DNA of 64,000 bases. Origin: Streptomyces sp. SID12501. Lineage in GTDB: Bacteria; Actinomycetota; Actinomycetes; Streptomycetales; Streptomycetaceae. Location: the NCBI RefSeq assembly GCF_010550245.1, contig NZ_JAAGLU010000039.1, positions 1-64,000 of the forward strand, written 5' to 3'. Numbering within the stretch: position 1 is the first letter of the stretch; each line of letters starts with the position of its first letter. The notes below the pieces were generated by a model, which had not been told where the DNA came from, made no database searches, and saw only the letters and a list, made by a program, of their open reading frames with translations. The translations under genes were made by a program, and so were the position numbers. This document shows positions 43,129 through 52,071 of the stretch, one piece after another.

Positions 43129-44289
43129 TCAGGCGTAGATCTGCGCGTAGAGATCCTGGATCTCGTCCACGGTGGGTACGACGGGGTTGTTGGCGGGGGA
43201 CCCGGACGCGAGCGCCTGCTCGGCCATGAGGGGCGACAGGCGGAACCACTCGTCCTTGTCGATGCCGTGGGCTTGGGGGGTGGGCACCTCAAGATCCTGG
43301 CACAGGGCTCGGAGCGCCTCCACGAGCTTATCGGCGGCCAAGGTGTCGCTGTCGCCGTCGGTGGCGGCTCCGAGGGCGCGGGCGCAGTCGGCGTACCGGC
43401 TCTCGGCGGCAGGCACGGAGAACGCGGTCACCGCGGGGAAGAGCATCGCGTTCGACAGACCGTGGGCGACGTGGAAGTGGGCGCCGATCGGGCGGCTCAT
43501 GCCGTGCACGAGCGCCACGCTGGAGTTGGAGAAGGCGATGCCGGCCTGGGTCGCGGCGAGCATCATCGCCTCGCGAGCCCCGGTGTCCGCCCCGTCGGCG
43601 TAGACGCGGCGGAGGTGGCGGCCGATGGTCCGGATCGCGTTCAGGGCGAGGCCGTCGGCGAACGGATTGGCCTTGCGGCTCACGTACGCCTCGACGGCAT
43701 GGGTAAGCGCATCGACACCGGTGTCGGCGGTCAACCGAGCGGGCATCGACAGGGTCAGTTCGAAGTCGACGACGGCGGCGACCGGCAGGAACGCCGGCCC
43801 CGGGCAGAGCATCTTCTCGTCCGTCGCGCTGTCGGTGATGATGGTGAACTGGGTGGCCTCCGAGCCGCTGCCCGCGGTGGTCGGGACCGCGATCACCGGA
43901 AGCGCCGGGCCGAGGCTGGTGTGCGGGGCCTTGTAGTCCCGCATCCGGCCGCCCTGGACGCCCAGCAGGCCGAGGGCCTTGGCGGTGTCCATCGGGCTGC
44001 CACCGCCGAACCCGATCACCGAGTCCGCCCCGTGTTCCCACAGCACGGCCAGGCCCGCCTCGAGCGAGTCGGTCGTCGGATCCGGGACGGTGCCGGCGAA
44101 CAGGCACGGCTGTAGCCCGGCATCCCTCAGCGTCGACATCAGGCGTTCCGCCACACCCGTCCCGGCAAGGAACGCGTCCGTCACCAGCAAGGGGCGGTGC
44201 AGGCCCAGCTCTGCGACGACGTCACCCAGCTCGCCGACGGCACCGCCGCCGACGCGCAGGATCCGCGGGAGGGAAAGGCTGGCAACCAT
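43129..44289 (-). CDS. Iron-containing alcohol dehydrogenase
   Basis: This 386-residue protein has the NAD-binding GGGSPMDTAK motif and the metal ligands in ADTGVDALTHAVEAYVSRKANP and HGMSRPIGAHFHVAHGLSNAMLFP, with the His residues of the family in place. It oxidises an alcohol to an aldehyde or the reverse. The ATG at 44289 follows AAAGGG; the longer upstream frame has no homology. A LysR gene is divergent from it, with LysR-type half-sites between them. Confidence 0.92.
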   Translation of the reverse strand: MVASLSLPRILRVGGGAVGELGDVVAELGLHRPLLVTDAFLAGTGVAERLMSTLRDAGLQPCLFAGTVPDPTTDSLEAGLAVLWEHGADSVIGFGGGSPMDTAKALGLLGVQGGRMRDYKAPHTSLGPALPVIAVPTTAGSGSEATQFTIITDSATDEKMLCPGPAFLPVAAVVDFELTLSMPARLTADTGVDALTHAVEAYVSRKANPFADGLALNAIRTIGRHLRRVYADGADTGAREAMMLAATQAGIAFSNSSVALVHGMSRPIGAHFHVAHGLSNAMLFPAVTAFSVPAAESRYADCARALGAATDGDSDTLAADKLVEALRALCQDLEVPTPQAHGIDKDEWFRLSPLMAEQALASGSPANNPVVPTVDEIQDLYAQIYA

Positions 44290-44360
44290 GGCGGCCCTTT
44301 CGGCAAGAACGGGGAACGGGGGTGTCGCGCCCGCTGCCCCGACTGTGCGGCCCCGCACCG

Positions 44361-44387
44361 TGTGCAAACAACCACCAATGGCGCACA
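44361..44387. promoter_or_regulatory. LysR-type TGTGC...GCACA site
   Basis: TGTGC (44361-44365) and GCACA (44383-44387) form an inverted repeat in the divergent Fe-ADH/LysR promoter, about 35-60 nt before the LysR start. Another TGTGC lies in the start region. These are typical of LysR binding. Confidence 0.5.
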
Positions 44388-44420
44388 CCGACTGTGCAGA
44401 AACGCAGATACGGTGGGACT

Positions 44421-45383
44421 GTGCATCCCCGCTCCCCGGACGAGAGCCCCGCTCCACGGCCGGCCGGCTCGCCCCGCTCCATCGATCCGCGCAGACTCCG
44501 CGCGGATGACCTGCGCTACCTGCTCGCGGTCTCCCGTACCGGACGCCTGGTGACGGCCGCCGACGCGCTCGGGGTGGACCACACGACCGTGTCACGCCGT
44601 GTCGCCGCACTGGAGAAGAGCATCGGCCTGCGCCTCATCGAGCGCGGCCCGGACGGATGGTCACTGACGGAGATCGGAAGAGCCATCTCGGACAGCGCGC
44701 GCGTGATCGAGGAGGCCGTCGACCGCGTCGTCGACACCGTGGAGGGCCAGGACTCGCCGTCCCTGCACGGCACGGTGCGCGTCAGCGCGCCCGACGGCTT
44801 CGGCACCGCCTTCGCCACGCCCGCCCTGGTACGGGTGCGCCGCCACCATCCCCAGCTCCAGGTCGAACTCATCACCGCGACACGGCAGCTCGCCCTGCGC
44901 CCGTCCGGTTTCGATCTCGCCGTAGTGATCGGCGTTCCCGCCGGCAGCCGCCTGGTGACCGAGCACCTCACCGACTACACGCTGGGTCTCTACGCCTGCG
45001 ACGACTACCTGGCCAAGTACGGCCGGCCGAAGTCGCTGGCCGAGCTGCGCGAGCACCCGCTCATCTTCTACATCGAGTCGATGCTGCAGGTCGGCGACCT
45101 CGACATCGAACGCCACCTTCCCGGCATGACCCCGGCGTTCTCCTCGACGAACGTCTTCGCCCAGCTCGAAGCCACCCGGCAGGGAGCCGGCATCGGCGTC
45201 CTGCCGGCCTTCCTGACTCAGCGGACGCAACTGCGCCGACTACTCCCCGACGAGATCGACATCCGGCTCCCCATCACCCTGGCCGTCCGCCGGGAAGCGG
45301 TGACACACGCCGCCGTGCGCGCCTTGTGGGCCGCGCTACGGCAAGAGGTCGCCGAACGGGCCGATGAACTGCTTCCGGAGTAA
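44421..45383 (+). CDS. LysR-family regulator
   Basis: This 320-residue protein has a LysR winged helix (RADDLRYLLAVSRTGRLVTAADALGVDHTTVSRRVAALEKS) at residues ~20-85 and a periplasmic-binding-like sensor domain after it. The GTG at 44421 begins VHPRSPDES and lacks a strong ribosome site. The longer upstream frame carries no homology. It is divergent from the Fe-type alcohol dehydrogenase, which together with the hydrolase-like gene behind it is the probable target. Confidence 0.88.
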   Translation: MHPRSPDESPAPRPAGSPRSIDPRRLRADDLRYLLAVSRTGRLVTAADALGVDHTTVSRRVAALEKSIGLRLIERGPDGWSLTEIGRAISDSARVIEEAVDRVVDTVEGQDSPSLHGTVRVSAPDGFGTAFATPALVRVRRHHPQLQVELITATRQLALRPSGFDLAVVIGVPAGSRLVTEHLTDYTLGLYACDDYLAKYGRPKSLAELREHPLIFYIESMLQVGDLDIERHLPGMTPAFSSTNVFAQLEATRQGAGIGVLPAFLTQRTQLRRLLPDEIDIRLPITLAVRREAVTHAAVRALWAALRQEVAERADELLPE

Positions 45384-45488
45384 ACGCCGGCGAGTTACAG
45401 CCGCCGCCTGGTCGCGGCGGTCAGGATCAGAGCCATGGCGTAGCCGAAAACCATCCTGATGATCGCCTGGGGCGGAGGCGGCCGTGCT

Positions 45489-46073
45489 TCAAGGCAGCAG
45501 GACGTCGACCTGCCTGCGGATGTCCTGCAGGAGCTCCTCGACGCTCAAGCCGATGTTCACGCTCACCGCCATGCTGAGGAACATCACGGCGGACACGATG
45601 TGTGCCAGCGTCGCGGCGTCACCCTCCGTGACCCGCTCGTCTCGGCGCAGCACGGCGGCGACGGCCTCCTCGGTCTGCGCGACGATGGCGAGTGCCGCGC
45701 CGTGCCGGGGCTCCTCGGGGTCGCCGAAGACCATCTCTCGCAGGTAGGTACGTCCGTTGTCGATCTGGATGCGGTTGCACTCCACGATCGGCCGGACGAT
45801 CGCCATCACCGCGTCCAGCACGCCCGGGACGGTCTCGGCGTCCGCAAGGCCCTGCTCGAGTGCTTCGGCGTACTTGGCGTTCTGCACGAGCAGGAGGAGT
45901 TCGCCCTTGGTCTTGGCGTAAAGGAACAGGGTCCCGGTGCCGATGTCGGCCTTGTCGGCGATCTGCTGGGTCGTGACCTCATCGACGCCGTGTTCGGCGA
46001 ACAACTCAGTCGCGGCAGCGACGATGCGGTCGAACTTCTCCTGCTTGTTCCGCTCGCGCCGTCCGACAGGCAT
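45489..46073 (-). CDS. TetR-family regulator
   Basis: This 194-residue protein has a TetR head (GRRERNKQEKFDRIVAAATEL, then VTTQQIADKADIGTGTLFLY) that is a close paralogue of the one at 51398-52021 (GRRELAKQAKRERIMTAARDL, then VTTQQIARRADVAIGTLYLY). The ATG at 46073 follows GGAGG. It is divergent from an SDR. Its promoter palindrome (46100-46125) is very like the one at 51347-51372, as expected for paralogues that bind related sites. Confidence 0.92.
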   Translation of the reverse strand: MPVGRRERNKQEKFDRIVAAATELFAEHGVDEVTTQQIADKADIGTGTLFLYAKTKGELLLLVQNAKYAEALEQGLADAETVPGVLDAVMAIVRPIVECNRIQIDNGRTYLREMVFGDPEEPRHGAALAIVAQTEEAVAAVLRRDERVTEGDAATLAHIVSAVMFLSMAVSVNIGLSVEELLQDIRRQVDVLLP

Positions 46074-46099
46074 GGTCGCGTCCTCCAGGAATAGATTTC

Positions 46100-46125
46100 G
46101 ACTGCAATCAGTTATGATTGTACTC
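46100..46125. promoter_or_regulatory. TetR operator with TGCA...TGTA arms
   Basis: This 26-bp element, read on the minus strand, begins GAGTACA-ATCA and ends TGATTGCA-GTC. It has 19 of 26 identities to the element at 51347-51372, with the outer arms GAGTACA and TGCAnTC conserved. It lies between the divergent TetR and SDR genes. Confidence 0.7.
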
Positions 46126-46240
46126 AATATCATGTGGGCTCGAATGTGGCTCCGTTCATTCTCCCATCGCGGGGCGACGTGTCGTTGCTCCATCCGTGCG
46201 CAGCCACGTACTTCACATCCCCCTTGGAAAGTAGGAACCC

Positions 46241-46954
46241 ATGCCCTCTCTCGACGGCGCAGTCGTCCTCGTCACCGGTGCCAATGGCGGTATCGGCACC
46301 CACTTCGTCCACGAGGCCCTGTCTCGCGGCGCCGCCAAGGTCTACGCCACCGCCCGCACCCCCCGCGCCTGGGACGACGAACGCATCATCCCCCTGACCC
46401 TTGACGTCACCGACCCCGCGTCGATCACCGCGGCCGCCACCGCCGCTGCGGACGTCACCGTCCTCGTCAACAACGCGGGCGCCACCCCGCCGAGCGCGAG
46501 CCTGCTGGACGTCACCGAGGTGGACATCCGGGCCAACATGGAGACGAACTTCTTCGGACCGGTCCTCCTCGCCCGCGCCTTCGCACCGATCCTCACCGCC
46601 AAGCAGGGCTCGATCCTCATCAACGTGCACTCCGTCGCCAGCTGGTACGCCTTCGGCGGCGCCTACAGCGCGTCCAAGGCCGCACTCTGGTCGGCCACCA
46701 ACTCGCTACGCATCGAACTCGCCCCCAAGGGCGTCCACGTCACAGGCGTGCACATGGGCTACGTCGACACCGGTATGGCCGCGCACGCCGACGGCCCCAA
46801 GATGCTGCCGACGCAGCTGGTGACGACGGTCTACGACGCGGTCGAGGCCGGCGAGTACGAGGTCCTGGCCGACGAGTTGACCCAGGGGGTCAAGGCAGCT
46901 CTGAGCGGCCCGGTCGAGGCGCTCTACCCGGACCTGCGCGGCACGAACGCCTGA
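46241..46954 (+). CDS. Short-chain dehydrogenase
   Basis: This 237-residue SDR has TGANGGIG as cofactor motif, NNAGATPP as structural motif, the catalytic Ser in HSVASWY and YSASK as Tyr-x3-Lys. The ribosome site AGGAA precedes ATG 46241. It is divergent from the TetR gene and shares its operator. The substrate is unknown. Confidence 0.92.
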   Translation: MPSLDGAVVLVTGANGGIGTHFVHEALSRGAAKVYATARTPRAWDDERIIPLTLDVTDPASITAAATAAADVTVLVNNAGATPPSASLLDVTEVDIRANMETNFFGPVLLARAFAPILTAKQGSILINVHSVASWYAFGGAYSASKAALWSATNSLRIELAPKGVHVTGVHMGYVDTGMAAHADGPKMLPTQLVTTVYDAVEAGEYEVLADELTQGVKAALSGPVEALYPDLRGTNA

Positions 46955-47124
46955 GCCTGTTCCTCGGTCCCGATGCGGCCTCTTCACGTCGGGACCCCGT
47001 AATCCATGACGTTCGAACAGTTAGCCTGCCGGTGTCGAGAAGGGTTGCACCGTCACGGCCGTCGAGCGGTGGATGACATCGGCGGTCGATCCGGCAGCAG
47101 CCCGATCAGCAGCGGGGCGCCACC

Positions 47125-47460
47125 GTGGTGACAGACCATCGCGTTTGTCGGGCCACGGGCTCAGGTGGTGCCAGGCACCCCGCGAGTTCGGCCCGGTCGG
47201 TGTCGGTGAAGCCTTGGTCAGGCCATGCTCGGCACGCACTCGTCCGCGCATCATCCGGTGTAGTTCGTCCAGCGACCGCCGGGGCACTTCCCCCGCCACC
47301 ACTCACAGCAGCGTCGGCGGGTACAGGCTGCGCCACTGGGTCGTGAGTCCTGGCCAATCGGTCCGTGGCCAGAGAGGGCGCCGACGCGTTCGATCTCACC
47401 CACGATGCTGGTGCGCCAGTCGACCACGGTGCCGAAGACCTCGGAAATCAGGTGGGCCCC
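47125..47460 (-). pseudogene. Type II haloacid dehalogenase remnant
   Basis: From the minus strand, SEVFGTVVDWRTSIVGEIERVGAL (in parts) is the N-terminus of a HAD-type haloacid dehalogenase. QWRSLYPPTLL, VPRRSLDELHRMM and RVRAEHGL follow in another frame, and WHHLSPWPDKRDGL in a further one. At least two frameshifts and one stop interrupt it. The position of the nucleophilic Asp (FDxxGT in active enzymes) is Glu here, so activity was lost in addition to the frame. It lies between the SDR and the enoyl-CoA hydratase gene. Confidence 0.65.
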
Positions 47461-47518
47461 GCGGCAAACGAGGACGGACGCGGCATCGGCTGCGTCCGTC
47501 CTCGATTCCTGCCGGGTG

Positions 47519-48352
47519 TCAGCGTTGCTGGTTGGCGAGGCCGATGTAGTGCCCGAGGCGGTATTCGAAGTCGATGCCGGCCTGTTCGACGACGGCCTGC
47601 GTGCCTGCGGCCCGGGCGAGGAAACCGGGGAGGGTGAGGGAGTGGGCGAACTCGCCGTACGCGGCGACCAGGTCCGCGTCCGGGGGCAGGGATGCCCGGT
47701 TGATCTGGGCTTTGGCCGAGGCGAGTGAGGTGCGGTCGAACGAGGCGAGCCGGGCGGCGACGGTGCCGACGAAGGCGTCGAGTTCGCTGTCGGGGAGGGC
47801 GCGGGTAACCCAGCCCCAACGCTCGGCGGTGTCGGCGTCGTAGTCGTCGCTGGTGAGGATGGCTTCCAGGGCGCGGTCGCGTCCGATGGCCCGGGGAAGG
47901 CGTTCGCTGCCGCCACCGCCGGGCAGCAGTCCGCTGCCGACCTCGGGCTGTCCGAAGATCGCCTTCTCACGGCTGGCGTAGCGCAGATCGAGGGCGAGGG
48001 CGAGCTCGTTCCCGCCGCCACGGGTGCGTCCCCGGATGGCCGCGATGGTGACGTACGGCGCTTTGGAGAGTTCCAGGACCAGATTCGTCCAGGCCGGCAC
48101 CGCGTCCGGGTCCTCGGAGGCGGGGAAGTCGGCGGCGGCGGCCAGGTCGAAGTGGTTGTAGAAGAAGTCGGGGGTGGCGCTGTCGAACACCACGACCTGG
48201 ATGTCCGGGTCGGTGGCCAGTTCCTGGACGATCTCGATGAGGCGCAGGACGGTCTCGCCGGCGATGAGGTTGACGGGCGGGTTGGCGAAGGTGATCTTCG
48301 CGATCTGCGGTGAGGTGCGCTCGTACTGGATGGTGCTCTGCTGCTCGCTCAT
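47519..48352 (-). CDS. Enoyl-CoA hydratase/isomerase family protein
   Basis: This 277-residue crotonase-fold protein has the Gly-rich oxyanion strand (RGRTRGGGNELALALDLRY) and the GQPEVGSGLLPGGGGSERL catalytic-Glu region. The usual FxAGAD motif is altered to FFYNHFDLA, so it may act on an unusual acyl-CoA or use a different reaction. It begins the minus-strand run with the EthD-like protein, hydrolase and quinone oxidoreductase upstream of it. Confidence 0.87.
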   Translation of the reverse strand: MSEQQSTIQYERTSPQIAKITFANPPVNLIAGETVLRLIEIVQELATDPDIQVVVFDSATPDFFYNHFDLAAAADFPASEDPDAVPAWTNLVLELSKAPYVTIAAIRGRTRGGGNELALALDLRYASREKAIFGQPEVGSGLLPGGGGSERLPRAIGRDRALEAILTSDDYDADTAERWGWVTRALPDSELDAFVGTVAARLASFDRTSLASAKAQINRASLPPDADLVAAYGEFAHSLTLPGFLARAAGTQAVVEQAGIDFEYRLGHYIGLANQQR

Positions 48353-48472
48353 GGCTGGCTCCAGATGGGTGGTGGGTAACAGATGGCGACGGGGGCGCAA
48401 GGAGGGCCAGGAAGCCGGGGCGGTGGATCTGCCGAGCAGATCCGGCGGTCCCGCATTCCGTCTGCGCGCCGC

Positions 48473-49279
48473 TCACTCCTCGTAGTGCGGGAGGATGACG
48501 CCGTTCTTGACGTAGGTGAGGGCGGCGGTGACGTCGTAGGCGTGGATCGCGGACACCTGCGGTGCCAGCCGGCTGGACAGGTCACCGATCGCGTTGCCGG
48601 CAAAGAAGGCGTCCCGTGCCGCGGTGTCGGTGAACCCGAGGCTGACCGAGGCGTGGAAGCGCTGGTCCTGGGGGTTGTCGTGGGCGACGTGCGGGGTGTC
48701 CCAGAGCTTTTCGATCCAGGGCAGGAACGTCTGCGTGCGCAGTTCCTTCAGTACTCCGGTGCCGGCGAGCGCGGGGGCGAGCTGTTCGTTGACGAACTTC
48801 CGGAAGGCGCCGGCGCCGACGCCGTCCCTGCGGCGAAGGTAGATGAGAGTGCGGGCGCCGACCGTCTCTCCGGGGCCTGCGACGTCGTACCACCGCGAGG
48901 AGTTCGGCGGGCCGGTGTAGAGCAGGGTGCGGCGGAACACGTTGATCTCGTCGGCGTAGGCCAGTTTTGTCTGTTTGCGCCCTTTCAGGGGTGCGAGCGC
49001 CGATTGGAAGGTGACTTCTGCGACGCCGTCGATCTTCCGGTCGGCGGGGATCGCGGTCTGGACCCCGTCGGTGGCCGGCCACCGGCCCGGGTTGTGCTCG
49101 GCAAGGTGGATCTGGCGGTACTCGTCCAGGCCCGGGGTGGCGGAGATGATCCCTGAGTGCGGGCCCTTCCAGTGGTCCATGCCCTTCTGGCGGGGCTGGT
49201 CGATGCGCACCCACAGCAGGATCGAGGAGGTGAGGGGCTTCTTCACTTCCCGGGGCGCGGCGGCCGGTGACGTGCTCAT
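48473..49279 (-). CDS. EthD-like dimeric alpha/beta-barrel protein
   Basis: This 268-residue protein contains two similar halves. The first has LLWVRIDQPRQKGMDHWKGPHSGIIS, the second TLIYLRRRDGVGAGAFRKFVNEQLAPAL. This fits tandem EthD/dimeric-barrel domains, which act on or protect unstable polyketide-like or steroid intermediates. I do not recognise a characterised homologue. It lies 30 nt from the hydrolase gene upstream in an operon. Confidence 0.6.
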   Translation of the reverse strand: MSTSPAAAPREVKKPLTSSILLWVRIDQPRQKGMDHWKGPHSGIISATPGLDEYRQIHLAEHNPGRWPATDGVQTAIPADRKIDGVAEVTFQSALAPLKGRKQTKLAYADEINVFRRTLLYTGPPNSSRWYDVAGPGETVGARTLIYLRRRDGVGAGAFRKFVNEQLAPALAGTGVLKELRTQTFLPWIEKLWDTPHVAHDNPQDQRFHASVSLGFTDTAARDAFFAGNAIGDLSSRLAPQVSAIHAYDVTAALTYVKNGVILPHYEE

Positions 49280-49310
49280 GGTGTTGCCCTTTTTCCTGGT
49301 CAGGTGGTGG

Positions 49311-50177
49311 TCACGGGGCGAGGAACTCGACCGCCACGGGGGCGAACTCCTGGTGGTACTGGAAGATGCCGCCGTGCCCGGAGTCGGGGTAGATGATCAG
49401 CTCGCTGCCCTTGATGCGCCGGTGCAGGTCCTCCGACAGGACCGAGGGCACCATGCGGTCGTTGTCGCCGTTGGCGATCAGGGTGGGCTGTGTGATCGTC
49501 GACAGGTTGTCGGGGGTGGAGCGTCCCCACTTCTTGATCGCCTTCAGCTGTGTCTGGAACGCCTTGGTCTTGATGTCCGCGTCGCGGTCGACGGTGCGCT
49601 CCTTGAGCCGGTTGACGAACGCGCGTGCGGCGGGCTTGCCGGTGGCGTTGCGGTTGAAGAACAGGAACTCCTTGGGGTCCGAGCGGGTCAGGGTGGCGCG
49701 CAGGATGTCGTAGTAGGTGACTCCGGCGACCTTGTCCATGTCCTTGCCGCCCTTGGGCCCGGTGCCGGTGAGGACCAGCTTGCGGACGAGCTCGGGGTGC
49801 TTGACCACCAGGGCCTGGGCGACCATGCCGCCGAGGGAGAAGGAGAAGACGTCGATCTTGTCGAACCCGAGCGCCTTGATGAAGGTGTAGGCGTCGTCGG
49901 CCATCGCCTCGACGCTGTCGGGCACCTGGCCGGTGGACGCTCCGACACCGCGGTTGTCGAAGGCGATGACGTGACGGCCCTTCGCGATGGGGTCGATGAT
50001 GCGGGGGTCCCAGTTGTCCAGGGTCGCGGCGAGGTGGACGAAGAAGACGACGGGGATGCCGCCCTTCGGTCCCAGCTCGCGGTAGGCGTAGGTGACGCCG
50101 CCGGCGTTGACGGTGCGGGCCGGGGCCTTCGCGTAGGAAGTGATGACGGCGTCGTTCGGGGTGCCTGTGCTGCTCAT
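49311..50177 (-). CDS. Alpha/beta hydrolase
   Basis: This 288-residue protein has the oxyanion FFVHLAATLDNWDP motif, a VFSFSLGGMVAQ nucleophile elbow and a C-terminal PDSGHGGIFQYHQEF catalytic His. It is close to the proteins at 52910-53749 and to the broken one at 60325-60712, so these are three members of one subfamily. It is in a minus-strand operon between the quinone oxidoreductase and the EthD-like gene. Confidence 0.9.
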   Translation of the reverse strand: MSSTGTPNDAVITSYAKAPARTVNAGGVTYAYRELGPKGGIPVVFFVHLAATLDNWDPRIIDPIAKGRHVIAFDNRGVGASTGQVPDSVEAMADDAYTFIKALGFDKIDVFSFSLGGMVAQALVVKHPELVRKLVLTGTGPKGGKDMDKVAGVTYYDILRATLTRSDPKEFLFFNRNATGKPAARAFVNRLKERTVDRDADIKTKAFQTQLKAIKKWGRSTPDNLSTITQPTLIANGDNDRMVPSVLSEDLHRRIKGSELIIYPDSGHGGIFQYHQEFAPVAVEFLAP

Positions 50178-50253
50178 GACGAATTCTCCTTGCGTGTTCT
50201 GTGTCGCTGTGTGTTTTGTGTCGCCCGTCGCGGTTGCGGCGGGGTGAGCTGGG

Positions 50254-51249
50254 TCAGCTGTTGCCGATGACGGCCTTGCCGCGGATGCCGCCCTGGGACA
50301 GGGACTGCAGCGCCTGGGGGGTCTGGTCGAAGCCGACCACCTTGCCGACGACCGGGCGCACAACGCCCTGGTCGATGAGGGTGGTGATCTGGCGGAGCTG
50401 GTCGCCGCTGGCGCGCATGAGCAGGAACTCGTACGTCACGCCGAGCTTCTTGGCCTGCCTGCGGATCTTGCCGCTCAGGCCTGTGACCGCGAGGCGTAGC
50501 AGCGGGTTCAGGCCGGCCTCGCGGGCGAACGCGGGGTCCGGGGGCCCGGCGATCCCGATGGCTTTGCCGCCGGGCTTGAGGACCCGCAGGGACTTCTCGA
50601 GGGTCTCCCCACCGATGCTGTCCAGCACCAGGTCGTAGCCGGTCAGGAGCTGTTCGAAGTCCTGGGTGCGGTAATCGATCACCGTGTCCGCGCCGAGCGC
50701 GCGCACGAAGTCCGCGTTGGAACCGCTGGCGGTGGTGGCGACGTTCGCACCGAGGTGCGCGGCGAGCTGGATCGCGATCGAACCGACCCCGCCCGCGCCG
50801 GCGTGGATGAGAACCTTCTGCCCGGGCCGCGCCTTCCCGCGCTCCACCAGCGCCTGCCACGCCGTGAGCGCCGCCAGCGGCAGTGAGCCGGCCTCTTCCA
50901 TGCTGACCGAGGCAGGTTTGAGCGCCAGGTCGTCTTCTGCGACGGCGATGCGTTCGGCGAAGGTGCCGATGCGGTTCTGGTGGGGCCGGGCGTAGACCTC
51001 GTCGCCGGGCTTGAAGCCGCGAACCGCCGTCCCGACGCTGATGACGGTGCCCGCGACGTCGTTGCCCAGGATCAGCGGCAGCTTGTAGGGCAGGATCTGC
51101 TTGAACTCACCGGCGCGGATCTTCTCATCCAGCGGGTTGAGCCCGGCGGCCTGAACCCGCACCAGCACGTCGTGCTCCCCCACGGTGGGCTCGGGGACGT
51201 CCGCCTCCTGCAGCGGCTCCTTGTACTTGGTGACGACGAACGCTCTCAT
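50254..51249 (-). CDS. Zinc-less NADP(H)-dependent quinone oxidoreductase
   Basis: This 331-residue MDR protein has HAGAGGVGSIAIQLAAHLGA as cofactor motif and NPLDEKIRAGEF near the N-terminus. It is a close paralogue of the enzyme at 40777-41790. It is the first gene of a minus-strand operon (with the hydrolase, EthD-like and hydratase genes) and is divergent from the TetR gene at 51398, with an operator between. Confidence 0.9.
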   Translation of the reverse strand: MRAFVVTKYKEPLQEADVPEPTVGEHDVLVRVQAAGLNPLDEKIRAGEFKQILPYKLPLILGNDVAGTVISVGTAVRGFKPGDEVYARPHQNRIGTFAERIAVAEDDLALKPASVSMEEAGSLPLAALTAWQALVERGKARPGQKVLIHAGAGGVGSIAIQLAAHLGANVATTASGSNADFVRALGADTVIDYRTQDFEQLLTGYDLVLDSIGGETLEKSLRVLKPGGKAIGIAGPPDPAFAREAGLNPLLRLAVTGLSGKIRRQAKKLGVTYEFLLMRASGDQLRQITTLIDQGVVRPVVGKVVGFDQTPQALQSLSQGGIRGKAVIGNS

Positions 51250-51346
51250 GGGGCGCCACTCCTAAAATTTGTCTTATTTATCCATGTTTGCGATGAGATC
51301 AGCCAACCCGGTGCGGCATCCGGGTCTCGCCCCGACCGATCGACCC

Positions 51347-51372
51347 GAGTACACTCAACTATGAATGCACTC
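51347..51372. promoter_or_regulatory. TetR operator, pair of the one at 46100-46125
   Basis: GAGTACACTCA-ACTA-TGAATGCACTC is split between 51347 and 51372, with inverted halves (arms TCA/TGA plus TACA/TGCA). It aligns at 19 of 26 positions with the element at 46100-46125. It lies between the divergent quinone oxidoreductase and TetR genes. Confidence 0.72.
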
Positions 51373-51397
51373 AGAATTATTGTCAAGGGAGGTCCCC

Positions 51398-52021
51398 ATG
51401 GGACGCGGCCACATGCCGATCGGGCGCCGCGAGCTGGCCAAACAGGCCAAGCGCGAGCGCATCATGACCGCAGCCCGCGACCTGTTCGCCGAACACGGCG
51501 TCAGCGGGGTCACGACGCAGCAGATCGCCCGCCGGGCCGATGTCGCGATCGGGACGCTCTACCTGTACGCGTCCACGAAGGCCGAGTTGCTGATCATGGT
51601 GCAGAACGAGAAGTTCGCCGCCGCCCTCGACGTCGGCCTCGCCGCCGCGAACGCCACCGTCGGACAGGGCACGCTGGAGCCGGTCATCGCTCTCATCCGT
51701 CCCGTGATGGAGTGCCTGAGAGAGCACATCGAGAACGGCCGCACATACCTGCACGAACTCGTCTTCGGCGACCCGGCCGAGCCCTACCGGCAGGCGGGTC
51801 TCACCCTTGCCGGCCACCTCGAGGACGGCATCACCGGCCTACTCGTCCGCAACGAGTACATCGGCGCCGCCGACGCGGCGACGCTGGCGCGGGTGATCAC
51901 CGCGATCATCCACATCAGCACCACCGCCACCCTGTACCTGCACCGCAGCGACGAAGCCGTCCTCGCCGACATCCGCGACCAGATCCACGCCACCCTGACG
52001 CCCCACCACCGCGCCGCATGA
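51398..52021 (+). CDS. TetR-family regulator
   Basis: This 207-residue TetR protein is a close paralogue of that at 45489-46073 (both with GRRE...QAKRERI and TTQQIA). The ATG at 51398 follows AAGGGAGGT at a 5-nt spacing; an ATG at 51365 lies inside the operator. It is divergent from the quinone oxidoreductase operon, its probable target. Confidence 0.92.
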   Translation: MGRGHMPIGRRELAKQAKRERIMTAARDLFAEHGVSGVTTQQIARRADVAIGTLYLYASTKAELLIMVQNEKFAAALDVGLAAANATVGQGTLEPVIALIRPVMECLREHIENGRTYLHELVFGDPAEPYRQAGLTLAGHLEDGITGLLVRNEYIGAADAATLARVITAIIHISTTATLYLHRSDEAVLADIRDQIHATLTPHHRAA

Positions 52022-52071
52022 CCACTCGCTCCACGAGCCAACCATCGAGCACTCGGGAAAGGGGGCACGTC

